Below, piece after piece: positions 1 to 10,759 of a stretch of 64,000 bases of DNA. A program made the translations under genes and the position numbers. Source of the DNA: Chlorokybus atmophyticus (lineage: Eukaryota; Streptophyta; Chlorokybophyceae; Chlorokybales; Chlorokybaceae); the NCBI GenBank assembly GCA_009103225.1, contig RHPI01002503.1, positions 1,114,511-1,178,510 on the forward strand. The letters are read 5' to 3'. The notes beneath the pieces are model-generated. The model saw only the letters and a list, made by a program, of their open reading frames with translations, was not told where the DNA came from and ran no database searches. Numbering within the stretch: the stretch's first letter is position 1; each line of letters begins with the position of its first letter.

Positions 1-32
<32 letters not shown>
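1..32. repeat. poly-G tract at the window edge
   Basis: The window opens with 32 consecutive G. Similar G or C runs border the gaps at 23884-23899 (C on both sides) and 39089-39689 (G on the right), so long G/C homopolymers recur where the assembly breaks. It is either a real homopolymer or an assembly edge artefact. It is not telomeric, as no TTTAGGG array accompanies it. Confidence 0.8.
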
Positions 33-33
<1 letters not shown>

Positions 34-194
34 AATTTCCCTTTGTATATGCCTAAGTGCGCATAGTCATTGCAAGTTGAGAAGACAGATTGATCAATGC
101 TCAACTAAATGGCGCAATTATGCGCATTACCAAAAATGGCTAGGCGGAATGCAATGTCTTGAGATGTAGCATCAAACCTTGCGGCTTGCTCTCT

Positions 195-1761
195 TCACCG
201 TCCGTGCCACCTAGAGACATCCACACTAGTATGTTCAGAGCCACAGAAGGCAAGCACAGCGTGCATGCATGATGATGCCACCTGTTGCATTGGCAACAGT
301 GGGGGGTATCTACACAAAGCATTCGTAATGCACCATAGAAGACAAGCACAGCGTTCATTAGCACACCCGAGGCCTCCTACCCTTATTAAGGGCACAGCGT
401 GCATGCATGCAAGGGACAGATTGGGTCTGAATGAGGAAGCTGCTCCTGGCACATTCTGAATTACAAACTTGACCTGGCTTGCAAGCAGCAGACGTCGGAC
501 GAGCGGTATCATATTCTGGTGTCTCCAGGATGTGCCATGTGCCGCCCGTTGAGGTGCTGGGATAGCACCTGAATAGGCCTAGCATGGTGGACTGGCCCAG
601 ATGAGTTCGTACTCGCTCAGCTCTCCTACACTCAGGGTGCATACTTCGCGGTGTATGAAGGGCAGCGGGTACTCAGAGAAGGGACTTATGTCCATCCCGG
701 TCACGTCAAAGCCTGCGTGGTATAGACCGACACTGGCACCGCCACCGCTGCAGAATAGGTCGAGTGCCCTTGGTCTGCGTGTGCGTCCCAGCTTGTTGTA
801 AAATGGCGTGTATGTGGTCAAGGCTGGCCGTGGTGCTGGCCAGGGACTAACAATGATGCCGTCCGGGCTTACTTTGCGACTGACGTTCTCCCCTCCGGCG
901 CGCAGATTATGGCGTGCCCCGTCAACTGATGTGTACGCGAATACGTTGTGCCCTTTGAAGTTGATGGTTTGTGGTCGATCACCGTCATCGAATACTATAC
1001 GGTGCTGCCCTGCAAAGACATTTTCCATTGCACCATGCATATATGATGCGTCCTCAATCTCGCACGCCACGAAGCGATGCTGACCTAACGCTTGCTTGAA
1101 TGATTCCACAACGCCCGCATACCATTCCCCATCCAGCGGCCAATGCACCATGACACTCACACCGATCAGCTGCTCGCATCCCAACTTAACTGCGTTCCGC
1201 AGCCGATGCAGTGCGCTGTCCAACGGTTGATGGTCTGCCTCCTCTACAGCGGCCAGGGGATGGAACTGCCCACGCCCACACCGTGCAAGACTGCTCTGAA
1301 TGCGACAACAGCTTCAACATGCATGAATTAAGCATACGCCCAACATAACATGCAGTGATACGTCGCGGTCCACTCTTGTGGATTACCTCCACAGCATCCA
1401 CCACCTGTCCACTAACCACATGTCCCGGTGTTGTCCATGTGAAGAAGCGCATGGGTTCCCCTCGCCACTCGAAGCATGAGCGCGAGCACGATTCGCATAT
1501 GCACTGCACGCAATGGAAAAACTTGGGTTCCTTGCACAGTACTTTGCCGAGGCGGCAGCCAAACACGTCGACATTGTGTGTGGTGTGATGCCAGCAAGCA
1601 GCACTCAAACCGTGGCCTACCGTTTGCACTCGCTGGCATTCGGTCAAGTGTGCTCGCATTTGCTGCCTACGGTCATTGACACATACGTACGCATTGCGTT
1701 GTGGGCACACCAAGCATGGTCTCCTAAGAGAGGGGGATTCAATTGCTGCCGCCGACATCAT
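195..1761 (-). pseudogene. Zinc-finger/Tudor/C5-cytosine DNA methyltransferase of the transposon, inactivated
   Basis: The gene starts at the ATG at 1761. It first encodes a Cys/His cluster (C-x2-C, then HLTEC) and a second Cys-rich stretch (FHCVQCICESC). The frame changes near 1190-1230, probably through a short intron, into a Tudor-like domain with VHWPLDGEWYAGVVESF and, across a predicted 75 bp intron (1010-1084), IVFDDGD. Then come C5-methyltransferase motifs: I (DLFCSGGGASVGL), the SAM-contact region (GFDVTGMDISP), IV (ASPPC) and VI (FVIQNVPGA). The style ASPPC(Q)AYS...ENVPGA is that of phage and bacterial Dcm enzymes. Two lesions are visible: the Gln codon after the catalytic Cys is TAG (about 579-581), and the Glu of ENV is Gln. 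Host genes here end in TAG, so read-through by codon reassignment is unlikely. Motif VIII may survive as FCGSEH near 235-250, after a repeat-filled stretch. Confidence 0.75.
240..410. repeat. Interspersed repeats of an 18 bp unit inside the methyltransferase 3' part
   Basis: The word GCACAGCGTGCATGCATG occurs near 256-272 and again near 390-406, with a diverged form (GCACAGCGTTCATTAG) near 347-362. The three interrupt the methyltransferase between motif VI and a possible motif VIII. An intron or a small insertion are the simplest readings. Confidence 0.6.
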
Positions 1762-1799
1762 GCAAAACATGAATCGGCTGCCCACAAACTGAGCGAGAC

Positions 1800-1866
1800 T
1801 TTAGGGTATGGGCATCAATTTGGGGTTGCCAGCTTACAAACCCTAAATGAGTCACACTTTAGGAAG
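1800..1866 (-). promoter_or_regulatory. Telo-box cluster upstream of the methyltransferase gene (left copy)
   Basis: Within 65 bp upstream of the ATG at 1761 lie TTTAGGGT (about 1800), AAACCCTAAA (about 1839) and CTTTAGG (about 1858). The right copy keeps the same three at about 48905-48955, at the same distance from its start codon. AAACCCTA is a known plant promoter element (telo-box), so these are more likely promoter sites than relics of a telomere. Confidence 0.5.
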
Positions 1867-1882
1867 CACGACTATACCATGG

Positions 1883-1920
1883 ACGGTATTACAGTACCAT
1901 GCAAAGTACTGTAATACCGT
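1883..1920. repeat. Perfect 15 bp hairpin between the methyltransferase and OTU/RING genes
   Basis: The arm ACGGTATTACAGTAC (1883-1897) pairs perfectly with 1906-1920 around an 8-base loop. Further GGTACT/AGTACC words follow to about 1985. In the right copy the equivalent segment (about 48790-48880) keeps the GTACCAT words but the long stem has decayed. Confidence 0.7.
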
Positions 1921-2259
1921 CTAAGGTATATCAACATGAATGGTACTCCATCCATAAATGGTACTACAGTACAAGGATACTGGTATACTACTACGATCGT
2001 AGAGTAATACTGTGCTGTCATGCCATGGAACCCAGAGCGCTGTCCGAGTTTGTTGCTGTCAATCACGCTCTGAACCTGCAAGGTATGCAAGCCATGCACT
2101 GACTCATGCGCCGGGCAGTCGTCATACACATGTACAGCCAATGCTTCTGACTACAGCAGATCTCGGGTGCACCATGCTGCAACTATGCACGTACATATAT
2201 GGTTCACAGGAAGCCAACACAAAACAAAAATACATGCATAATTGCCATCATGGCGGGGG

Positions 2260-5200
2260 TCAAATCACCGCCGACACATTGGCGTCTTGCAGCAGGCGTG
2301 GCGACCAAAACGGGTGAGGTTGCTTGCAGAAGGGACACGCTTGTAAAGTCTTTGATTTATTTGCCACGCACTTTTGATGTACTATGATGCAGACATGGCA
2401 CATCGCTTTCTTGCAACAGGGCGTCTCCCCATCCGTTGGGGGGGGTGGCTCTTCAATGCAACAAATCAGCACGCATGGCGCACGCGTGTGTGCAAGCTGC
2501 CTCTGCCACCAAACTCTGTTATCGCGTTGCAGGCGCAGCGACTCCCATCTGAATGGCACAGCATAACGCTCCACTGCCTGCTCGACCACCTGACGCCCAT
2601 CTGCCGCTATACAACACCTGCTGGTCTTGGTGGTCTCGTCCAGCATGCGTTCATCCAGGCCCTCGACATGGCTATCGTCACTCGTGCAATTGCCCGCATC
2701 GCCATCTTCTTCAAGCTTCCACAGAATCAGCTCGACGTGCCGTATGACATACAGCCACTGCCAGCCAAAGCATGCCAAGTACAGCTCGAATGGTTTTACT
2801 TGCCACTTAGTATGTTTGCTCAGATAGTGGCACACATCTCGACTCGCATCAGTCGACATCAACAGGTACATCTGTTGCAGCAGGTCGAGGTTCTGCTCCA
2901 CGGATAGCTCTTGCACATTGCCGGGTTGCTGCGGCAGCAACAACACCATCATATCGAGGACCGCAAGGGGCAACAACGTATTACGGATGGCCATATCGTG
3001 TATGGGTTCCAACCACGGCCAATCCCCAGAGGTCTGTTTAGACCGCACTCTCCGCGTTTGCTCCCACTTATTGCATACTTTCGTCACCCACCTCGAGGCA
3101 TGCCGCATGCCGTTATGCAGCGCGTCTTTAGCGTACTGTAGGGTGATCAACTTCTCTGCACTACGAGTCAGACCCTCAAAGCGTCTGCGCGTCGGTGCTT
3201 TGAGCTTGGACAGCTCGTGCCGCACCGGCTGTCTCTCAAGACAATGCTGAGCAGCCACATGACGCTGTAAACCCGCATGTGCCTACTTCGGACACACAGT
3301 CAGCCCCAGTGAGGCTTCAAGGCACAGTGCTTCTTCTAACATTATAACAATGCCTCACCTTTGCTTTTTTGTTATTGTTAGCATCCCTTGTTCCAACAAC
3401 CTTATTCTTTTTTTTTTGCGTCAACTTGCACATCCTGGCAGGCGCTCTCCGTGGCACTGTCACTTGGAGGAGGTAAGGCGTTATCTTCTTGCTCCACAGC
3501 CTTGCGCTTATTGGTTGCCTCCCGTTCCTCCACGACCTCATGTTGCTTCATGAGATCGAGCATAAAGCCTTTGTCTTTCAGCGCAGCTTTTAGAAAACCC
3601 CGATCAATCTCTTCACCAATAAGACAGGCTGGGATAACTGTGGCAAACTTAGAGGGAGAGGGCGAGCTACAGCTGCTTTTTGATGGAGATACCTTTGGAT
3701 GGTCAGAATGCGGTGGCGAGTGAGTCTCCGCAGCAGGAAGGGAAGGTGCTGAATTGGTTTTACGAGCATGTGGCTGTGGTTAAGGGGAGGCAGGATGTGC
3801 GGAACAGTCGGCTACTTCTTGCCTAGCACACGATGGCGAGGCCTGAGGCGTTGGCGCAGCACCCTGGGTCGCAGCCGGTGGTAGCGGGGAATTGGCAATG
3901 CCATTTCGCTACTCTTTAATCAGGTCTGTTACCGGTGGCACTTCATGCATAAACCACGACCATTGTTCGGTGCTTGCAGGCTTGAGGAGCTGAAAGTGTG
4001 CTTCTGGCTCATCAGAAGCAGTGTTGCCCACCACCAGGGTTGAATTTAGGGCGTCTTTATTTCCAACCCAAACTGCGCTGCCGGGCCGTGGCACCCACTC
4101 CCCATGCTCGCGCTGAACGGTCACGCAGCCAATCAACAAGCCCAGCTTGTTGGCAAACATGGTCATTTGCAGGTGCTCCACGTACACATCTTTTCTCCGT
4201 ACGATCTGTCGCACCTTGGCCATAGCTATGTCAATGTTGCAATTGATATCAGTTAATATGGTCGCAAGCAGTGTCGTAATACTGCGCCATCTCTCCCACA
4301 GCATCAATGGCTCTGCGGAAGTCTAGGATTCTGCTCGCCACACCTGCATCGACAGCCTTGGCGGTGATTTTGCGGAGAGTGTCCCCCCTGCTGTCGTCGT
4401 CCATGGTGTTCAGCATGGCCCCAAATCTGCTTGAGCTGGGGCACTTGTGATCATCCAGGACACTTTGCGCTATGGATGGCCTGGCGTGAAACACACAATG
4501 ATTGAAGCAATTACCATCCCTTGGCGCATTGAAGTGGTCGTATGAGGCGAGCTGGCCACCTAGCATGACTGATGGCCGTAGCGGGTTGCGGCCAGCTCCT
4601 CTGGTGACTCGCTGGCAAGCGGTGACCCCTGCTGCATGCGCATACAGCACTCAAATGGTGTGTCCAACTGTCGACGGCAAGAGTCACAGCGACTAATAAA
4701 GTACCTGAGCTTGGGGCAGATTGCCGGCTTCAACTTGCAGCGTGTGGGGTAAGGTAGGTGCAGAAGCCACATCGGTTGTTGCATTGTGCTGTGGTCTCGC
4801 CGGTTGCGGCAAGAGGGATTGTTGCCCCGCAATCACCAGTGCTGCTCGTGGAGGAGACGGCAGTGCATGATGGACTGGTGCCGCGGAAGGTGGATGCGCT
4901 CTGGCTACGAGGGGAGCAGATGCGGCAGGAGAGACCACTTGTGCATGCAGCAAGGGGGGCTGTATATAGGACCCAGGATAAGATGGCTCACAATGTTGCA
5001 AAGGACGAATAAAAGCTTATGCAGTGTCTGACGCATTGTTACCAAGGCACAAGCATAAAAGACAATGACCTACCTCAATGGCCCGTGGGCTCCATGAAGC
5101 AGGGGAAGCCATGGGGGCTGACAAAGTGGTATTGGGTGCACTCTCCTCCCCACCCTCAATCGCAGACTCGTCACGGAGCTCGTGAGCCATGGGCACAGGA

Positions 5201-6274
5201 TGCGCCATAGCCCCAATGGACATGTCAGGATTCATTAGGCCAACATGCATGTTAAACTGATGCCGCATTGCCGCCGCGCCCATTCAGCAAGTGGGATTGA
5301 AGGACCAGTTGATGGGATTGAATTCAGGCTTGCATAGGAGCTCCAACAGGATCTAGTGCACTGTGGTGCTGTCAACCAGTCACATGTGGGTTAGCTGCAT
5401 GCTTGTGACACTGCAATTGCAATAGTCAACTGCGTCACACCGTCATCAGTTGGTTGCTTTGAACAGTCACCTGCGGCATTGCTGGTTGATGCGTGCATGA
5501 TTGCATGAACTACGTCATCGCTGGTTGATGCACTACAGGTTGAATGCCGGACGCATGGCCACGCGCTCCTGTGCTCAACCCAGCCTATTTCGTTCGGCAC
5601 GCGCGCGCGACTTCGCACGCTCATGCACATCCTAGCATGCAAATGTAGGCATGCATTGGAGGTGCAAGCGGTCAACATGCACAGCGAGATTGGCAACAAC
5701 ATACCGCCGCCCAGCTCTTTCTATCTGCTCTGGCTTCCGCAATATCAGCTTGACTGTGGGGTGGGTATGGGTGAATAGTGGAGGCCTGCAGCCACGCTAC
5801 ATGTATCACATGGACTGCGCAAAAAAAACAATGCTCTTGCAAGGAAATGCATGTGATTGTTGAGCGTACCTCTTCATTCCTTTATGCTTGTTCCCATAGT
5901 CGCAATTGGTCCCGCATGGGTTCTGACAAGGGGCTCCAAGGATGGCAGCTCCTGATCCACTCCTTGTTGCAGAAAGCGAGCCACCAAGCAGCTCTCTGTG
6001 TGAAGATGGTCCTTAATGGCTTGCCTGCTGGTTTGTCCAATGTTGGTGATGCATGTTTGACAGCCCCATTGCTGACGCCTGCCATGATCCATGACGTGGC
6101 GCCCGGTATTAGCTGGCTTCGCTGCTTGAACTCTTACGACCAAAACTTCTCGCAAGATGTGACACGTTGCCGCCGCCGCCGCCGCCTACTCCTGGTTCTC
6201 CGCCTCCTAGTCAAACCCAGGTCCATTATGCCTGACATTCGAGCCGCTATAAACGTGATGCCCCTGCGTGCCAT
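2260..6274 (-). pseudogene. OTU protease/RING-like multidomain gene of the transposon, left copy, frameshifted
   Basis: Starting at the ATG at 6274, the gene encodes an Arg-rich N-terminus (MARRG..., then about six consecutive CGG codons). Next come a C2HC zinc finger (CQTC...HLHTESC, about 6090-6020), a Pro/Gln/Ala-rich linker, an OTU-type cysteine protease domain (DGNCFNHC, about 4510), a Lys-rich tract (3350-3450) and a C-terminal RING-like Cys/His region (CCKKAMCHVCI, CPFCKQPH) ending at 2260. Compared with the right copy, this one has a one-base insertion near 5918, a two-base deletion near 4264, and a TAG in place of Trp near 3909-3911, so it cannot make the full protein. The last 330 codons remain open and close to the right copy, suggesting recent decay. 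One gene is favoured because a consensus GTGAGG...TAG intron joins the Lys-rich and RING exons in the right copy. Confidence 0.75.
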
Positions 6275-6679
6275 CATTCGGCCATCAATGAAACTGTTTG
6301 GGTGAGTGCACGCTAACTCCCATTAGGGCTGGTCGAGCAATGCCTCTGTCGTACCATGGATGATATGTCAGAAGCATAGTACGCTAATGGCTGGGTTGGA
6401 CGAGAGATGCCTCTGTCGTACCATTAATGTTACGCCCAAGCCATTGTTACCCTTGGTTGTACGAAGCATGGATGGTACGAATGCATAAGTTGTACCATCA
6501 ACCATTGGAGAAGGACGCACTACAAGTGCTACTCTAGTGCGGGACACTAGACGTTAAAAAACGCCTCATTTTCGTTTTCGCGCCTCGTACATTTGGGCGG
6601 GCCACCTGGCGGCGGCAGCGTTAGATGCGGCAGCGCCACCATCAGCTAAGCAGGCGGCACCCGATTATCACATAGAGAG
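6275..6679. promoter_or_regulatory. Divergent promoter with repeated GGTACGA dyads, left copy
   Basis: The 405 bp between the oppositely directed OTU/RING gene and gene X hold repeated words: TCGTACCAT near 6349 and 6417, GTACGA near 6458 and 6474, GTACCAT near 6491, and GAGCAATGCCTCTG/GAGAGATGCCTCTG near 6333 and 6403. The right copy (44065-44472) has the same arrangement with intact GGTACGACAGAGGCAT repeats. They look like binding sites for a dyad-recognising regulator, perhaps one of the element's own zinc-finger proteins. Confidence 0.5.
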
Positions 6680-8518
6680 ATGCCTTGTGGTCTATCTGCA
6701 GGTGCACCTCGTCGTGGAGGTCGGCGCCATCGGTCCACATTGCCCCCAGTGTTCAACCAGGCAACCGTCGCCAACCAGCAGCAGCCATTCTTGGCCAACC
6801 AATCGCAGCAAGACCCCGCGCCAATGCCCAGCCCATCGCAACAACTCCACCTGACACCGCAGTCGCAAGGGCAAGCTAGCATGCATGCGTTCGTAATGCA
6901 CTGTGCACGTTGCTTCTTGCTCAACTTCAAAGTTTTATAGCTCGCTTCTTTCATGACTGGCACAGTGACTCACTGCATGCGTTCTGGATACACTGTGCAC
7001 GTTGTTTTTCTTGCTCAACTGTGAGGGTTGCGCCTTTCATGGCTGGCAGCACGAGTCACGTGGTTGTGCTTGCAGAGGGTCGATTGGAACCCCCAACCCA
7101 AACGCATTTGGCCGTGACGTAGCAACTCCGGCCGTCAGCAACCCTTCCCCAAGCAAGTGGAAGATTGGCAACGAGGTAAGCACTGTAAGACAAAATGACA
7201 CTATGTGTAACGGATTGTTCTTTTGTGGACGGCATTTGCGATGCCGTCGTTGAAATCATAAACGGCCACTGGGTAGAGAGCCACGTTTATCCCAAAGAGG
7301 ACACTATTCTGTGCTGTAAATGCTGTGAATGCTGTGAATGCTGCATGACCTCACTGCACCGTGACACTGACCAACCTGCCTGTGACAGGTAGTTAGATTC
7401 GACCATGACGACGAGGCCGATGCGGCCAAGTTCTATGAGGTGTATTGGACGCCCAAGGAGTGCCCCTTCCACTGGAGTGTCGCCTTGAAGAAAGCTACGC
7501 AGGTCCGGTCCGAGAATGTCACCAAGATCAAGCATGCTCTTGACAAGGAGTACAGGTGGACACTGTTTAACAGTAATAAGCGCAAGTGAGTTTGGTCCCT
7601 TACCACCATGTCTGCTATGCAACATTGCCTTCCTACTCGACCTCCATACACACGTACGCATCTCGCCTATTGTAACCGATTCAATCTGGCACATCGATGC
7701 CCTAATGGACCCCGAGACCCAAAAAGCCCAGATGCGCAACGCGCTCCAAAGTAAATCACAGGCACTATTCTAGCCTATTGCAGGCTCAACCTGAACTATA
7801 TCTATATCGTGACTCATGCCTTGTTGGTATGACTCTCGCAGACAAGTCATGGCAAAAATTTGAGGTGACCAACAATGCAGACCCGGAGCGGAGGAGATAC
7901 ATCCATGAATGGGGCAATCTCATAATTTGGCAAATGATCGTGCAATGCTCTTGCGCCGTCACTACACCTGGTCGCCGGCAGCCGACAGTCAACCACCTCG
8001 CATACCTGTTGCTTACGGTGAGCACTCTGAACTCAATCACTAGCAATTCAGGAATGCTGTAGCCCCAAACTACAGGCTTGCAGTCGCGCTGCAGTGAATA
8101 GTGGCTTTTAATGCCACTAAGACATGCATGTAAACTACGCAGGTGGAGCGCATTCTAAAGGGCAAGGATGGAGACCCTCTCATAGCTACCAGCATCGACA
8201 CACATGAAGAGTACTCCAGCAATCAACACCATGATCATGTCAATGAAGCGGGAGATGAGGCAACGGTACGCAGCCCTCCACTCATTCACCTTTGTGAAAC
8301 GCCGCACTGAATCTTGTGTCGAATACCTGAAAGATCCCAATCGCCGGCCGCAAGAGACGGCAGCTCGTGACCCGCTCGCGGAGGCAGAAGCGGCATTTGA
8401 TTGGCTTGCGCAACCATTTGAGGAGGAAGAGCAAGCTCCGGCGTCTCCGCTACAGGCCTCAGCGCGTGGTGCCTTGTTCCATGATGACGAGCAAAGCGAT
8501 GATGGTGAGGAGCTGTAG
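6680..8518 (+). CDS. Transposon gene X, conserved, unknown function (left copy)
   Basis: The product matches no family I recognise. It is spliced from about six exons. These encode a Gln/Pro-rich start (6680-6880), a segment with NPNAFGRDV (about 7095-7175), a compact segment with DDEADAAKFYEVYW and CPFHWSVALKKATQV (about 7389-7587), DPETQKAQMRNAL (about 7705-7750), DPERRRYIHEWGN...IIWQM (about 7840-8010), and a last exon from about 8143. The last exon runs VERILKGKDGDP, a basic stretch and an acidic tail (FEEEEQ, DDEQSDDGEEL), stopping at TAG 8516-8518. The right copy has the same exons at about 85-90% identity by eye, conserved in exons more than introns, which argues for a real protein. 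Divergent transcription with the OTU/RING gene suggests co-expression. A role as DNA-binding accessory to the transposase is possible but unproven. Confidence 0.65.
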
Positions 8519-8929
8519 CGCAGTTGGTAGTCCGTTTACCTGGTAGTGTACACAGCTGCAAGGCTCTTGTGACTTAGTGTTGTGCAGCTTAAACCAGCTC
8601 AGTCAATCGTCATTATGCTCATGCATGTCAATACTTACATCCCTATGATATACAACGGAACTGCATGCATTCGAGTCACATAATCGAACTACAAGCCTTG
8701 GCAAGTGACTGAGAGACACTGCACACATTTCAGGTACCTGTACACAGCACATGCACAATTCGATGATGGCAGCCAGTGACAGTCGCGTGTAGTCATGCTA
8801 TGCAAATACATATAACGACAGTTAGGCATCAGTCACCTTCAGTTGCTTAAGGAATGCCTTATTTTATTGATAATTACCTAGTTGGTGCTTGTGAATTAGG
8901 CTCAGTCGCCTGCGCTGGACGGGTGTGTA
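8519..8929. other. No gene seen; transposon 3' flank of gene X
   Basis: Non-coding transposon DNA matching 41885-42230 in the right copy. I see no open frame or RNA gene that I can support. Confidence 0.5.
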
Positions 8930-9110
8930 ACCTGCAGGTGCCTGTCACATAGGCTGAGTAACCTAAGTAAGACTGATGTGTAACTTGCAAGTGCCTGCTA
9001 ATAGGTGTAGTCACCTGTTAATGCCTGATGTGTAACTAACAGGTGCCTGTTAATTAATCATAGTGACCTGTTAAGGATTTATAAGTAACTAACAGGTGCT
9101 TGTTAATTCA
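8930..9110. repeat. Subterminal tandem repeats, about 53 bp period (left copy)
   Basis: A core resembling AGGTGCCTG recurs near 8936, 8989, 9041 and 9094, spaced 52-53 bp, each followed by TAGTCACCTGTTA-like sequence. The right copy has five such units at the same period in reverse. Subterminal repeats of this kind are the usual transposase-binding sites of CACTA-like elements. Confidence 0.85.
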
Positions 9111-9179
9111 GTATAGTCACCTGTTAAAGACTCAACTGTAACGGAAATTGCCTGATAGTAACGAGAGTTGTACTCAGGT

Positions 9180-9288
9180 CCCTGTATCAAGATTATAGGT
9201 AGACTGAGCCACGACAGTCTATATTAGTATCTTTAGGGGCACGGCCGTTGCCAATAGTTAGTCGGCCGGAAGGAGAAACATTTTGCGA
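9180..9288 (-). repeat. Transposon terminus (left copy)
   Basis: About 105 bp match, in reverse, 41423-41530 and 25701-25810. Shared blocks include TCGCAAAATGTTT, CGGCCGACTAA(A/C)TATTGGC and AGACTGTCGTGGCT. Similarity stops abruptly at the TCGCAAA end in all three, which fixes the boundary. I found no convincing target-site duplication. Confidence 0.85.
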
Positions 9289-10200
9289 TGTGCACACAAT
9301 AACATGTATAATATTTCAACCAACAAACGACCATCACAAATCCCATATTGTACTCCCCTTCAACAGATAAGAACACCAAGCGACACCATCATCTGCGTGT
9401 ACATCAGCATGCAGATCCATGTGCACGCCGCCAATGGCAAAAGCCATCAACCTATCTTTGCGGTTGCACTATTACTTTTGTCATACCACAGCATCGGTGT
9501 GCAATTGATCGCACACACAACAGGGGATGCGACATTACACATTGACAATTGAGTTTGTTAGTGTCTCACAATTAAGGTGCTTTGCGCTACCCCTACTGGT
9601 ACATACGCATAAGAGATGGTACGCTAGATAAGCTGCATGCAAAGTGTCACACATATCATGGTATGCATCGTGTCAAGCTCATGCCACACGCAAGCTCACC
9701 ACCCACACTTCATAAAAGTTAACCACCGGGCTGTCTACCACGCTACCTAGCACACTACCTACCCCGTTAGCCATAGCAGCATGCATGTCAGTCAATCACT
9801 TGCACGGGTGCAGTTCACAGCGTCAGACACGCCGAGTCAAGTGGTTGACATAAGCAGTCAGCAGTGTGCGCATGCAGCATCCCCGCCCCTCCCTCTCTCC
9901 CTCCCATTCTCCCTCTCCTCCGCCACATCTTCCTCTCCGCTGCGCTGTCAGTCGCATGGCGCTGTAACCCTTGCTGCTGCACACGGAGCAGGGCCCTTCT
10001 GCCCCGCCCCTCCTCCCGACCCTCGCACAGGGCCCTTCCCTTCGTCTTCATCGCTCACTGGTCGCTGTCATTCGCCATGCAAGTGGTAGCAGAGCTGCTG
10101 CTGCTGGCCGTTCGGCAGTCTGGTGCTGCTGGCAGTTAGGTGCTGCTGGCGGGGTTGGGTGGTGGGGTTGGTCTTCTCCGCCGTCCGCACGGGCAGGCTG
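9289..10200. other. No gene seen
   Basis: Host DNA with no supported coding region. A CT-rich stretch (about 9880-9940) and several TGCATGC words are the only features. Confidence 0.4.
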
Positions 10201-10229
10201 CCTTACCGTGCACTTGATGCTGTTGCTGC

Positions 10230-10750
10230 GTCTGCAGTGATGGCGCTGTCGCTGCCACGATGCCTGCACATCGCTGCGAACACGACCTTGTACAGCAGCT
10301 GCGGTGGTGTGCAGTATACGTACGCATTGTTGGTGAGCATCTGGTGGCGTAGCGTCGCCAACAGGCGCTTCAGCGGGTGTCCATCCGTTTGCATCGCTAG
10401 CAGCAATGCCGTCATGGCATCAATGAGATGTGTGCGGTAGGAGCAGATGCGTACAAACCTCGCATAATGCGATTCTACTACGCCCAGCGGCAAATTTGAC
10501 GTTGGCAATGGCGCGGTGCCTTGGTATGGCGCTGTAGGCTGGCAGCTTGTGCTTGCTGTATAGCTTCACAATGCCCAGCTCAGTTTGGCAGAGCATCAGG
10601 TCCAGAAATGGCAGTGTGGTGCTGGCGGCCATTCTAGTGAAAATGAGAATGTCACGTGGGTACACACCTCCCCCCGGCACGTTGGGGGGTGGGTGGGTGG
10701 TTGGGTGGTTGGGCTCCCTGTATAGGGCATCCGCAAAACGTGCCAATCCC
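10230..10750 (-). mobile_element. Decayed reverse transcriptase C-terminal fragment
   Basis: In one reverse frame a segment reads LPFLDLMLCQTELGIVKLYSKH. After a frame change the other frame reads LPLGVVESHYARFVRICSYR, followed by ALLLAMQTDGHPLKRLL. This order (LPFLDL, a Tyr/Lys-rich strand, P-G-x-x-x-S, R-x-C-S, G-hydrophobic-P) is that of the part after the catalytic YADD box in Penelope-like and related reverse transcriptases. The frame change and lack of upstream RT motifs mark it as a relic. A GGGTGGGTGGGTGGTT run (about 10686-10705) lies beside it. Confidence 0.5.
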
Positions 10751-10759
10751 TGCCTGCCG

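Larger units (their letters stand above)
1..9288 (-). mobile_element. Large Plavaka-like DNA transposon, left copy, truncated and inverted
   Basis: This segment is collinear, in reverse, with 41423 to about 49.7 kb. Gene X (6680-8518), the OTU/RING gene (2260-6274) and the zinc-finger/Tudor/methyltransferase gene (195-1761) all have close counterparts in the right copy, in the same order and spacing. Its outer end lies at about 9281-9288, where the reverse strand begins TCGCAAAATGTTT, followed by about 100 bp shared with 41423-41540 and 25701-25820. The transposase half of the element lies beyond the window edge. This copy carries several disabling mutations (frameshifts and in-frame TAG codons), so it looks non-autonomous. 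Confidence 0.85.

Noticed and set aside
579-581. TAG as a reassigned Gln codon
   Set aside because: HEMA and the exonuclease gene terminate with TAG, and no TAG is found inside intact conserved genes.
1800-1866. Interstitial telomere
   Set aside because: Only three isolated heptamers in mixed orientation at a promoter, not a tandem array.
8514-8550. tRNA-like start (TAGCGCAGTTGG, a good pol III A box) at the end of gene X
   Set aside because: It overlaps the gene X stop codon, has no B box at proper distance and no cloverleaf, and is mutated in the right copy.
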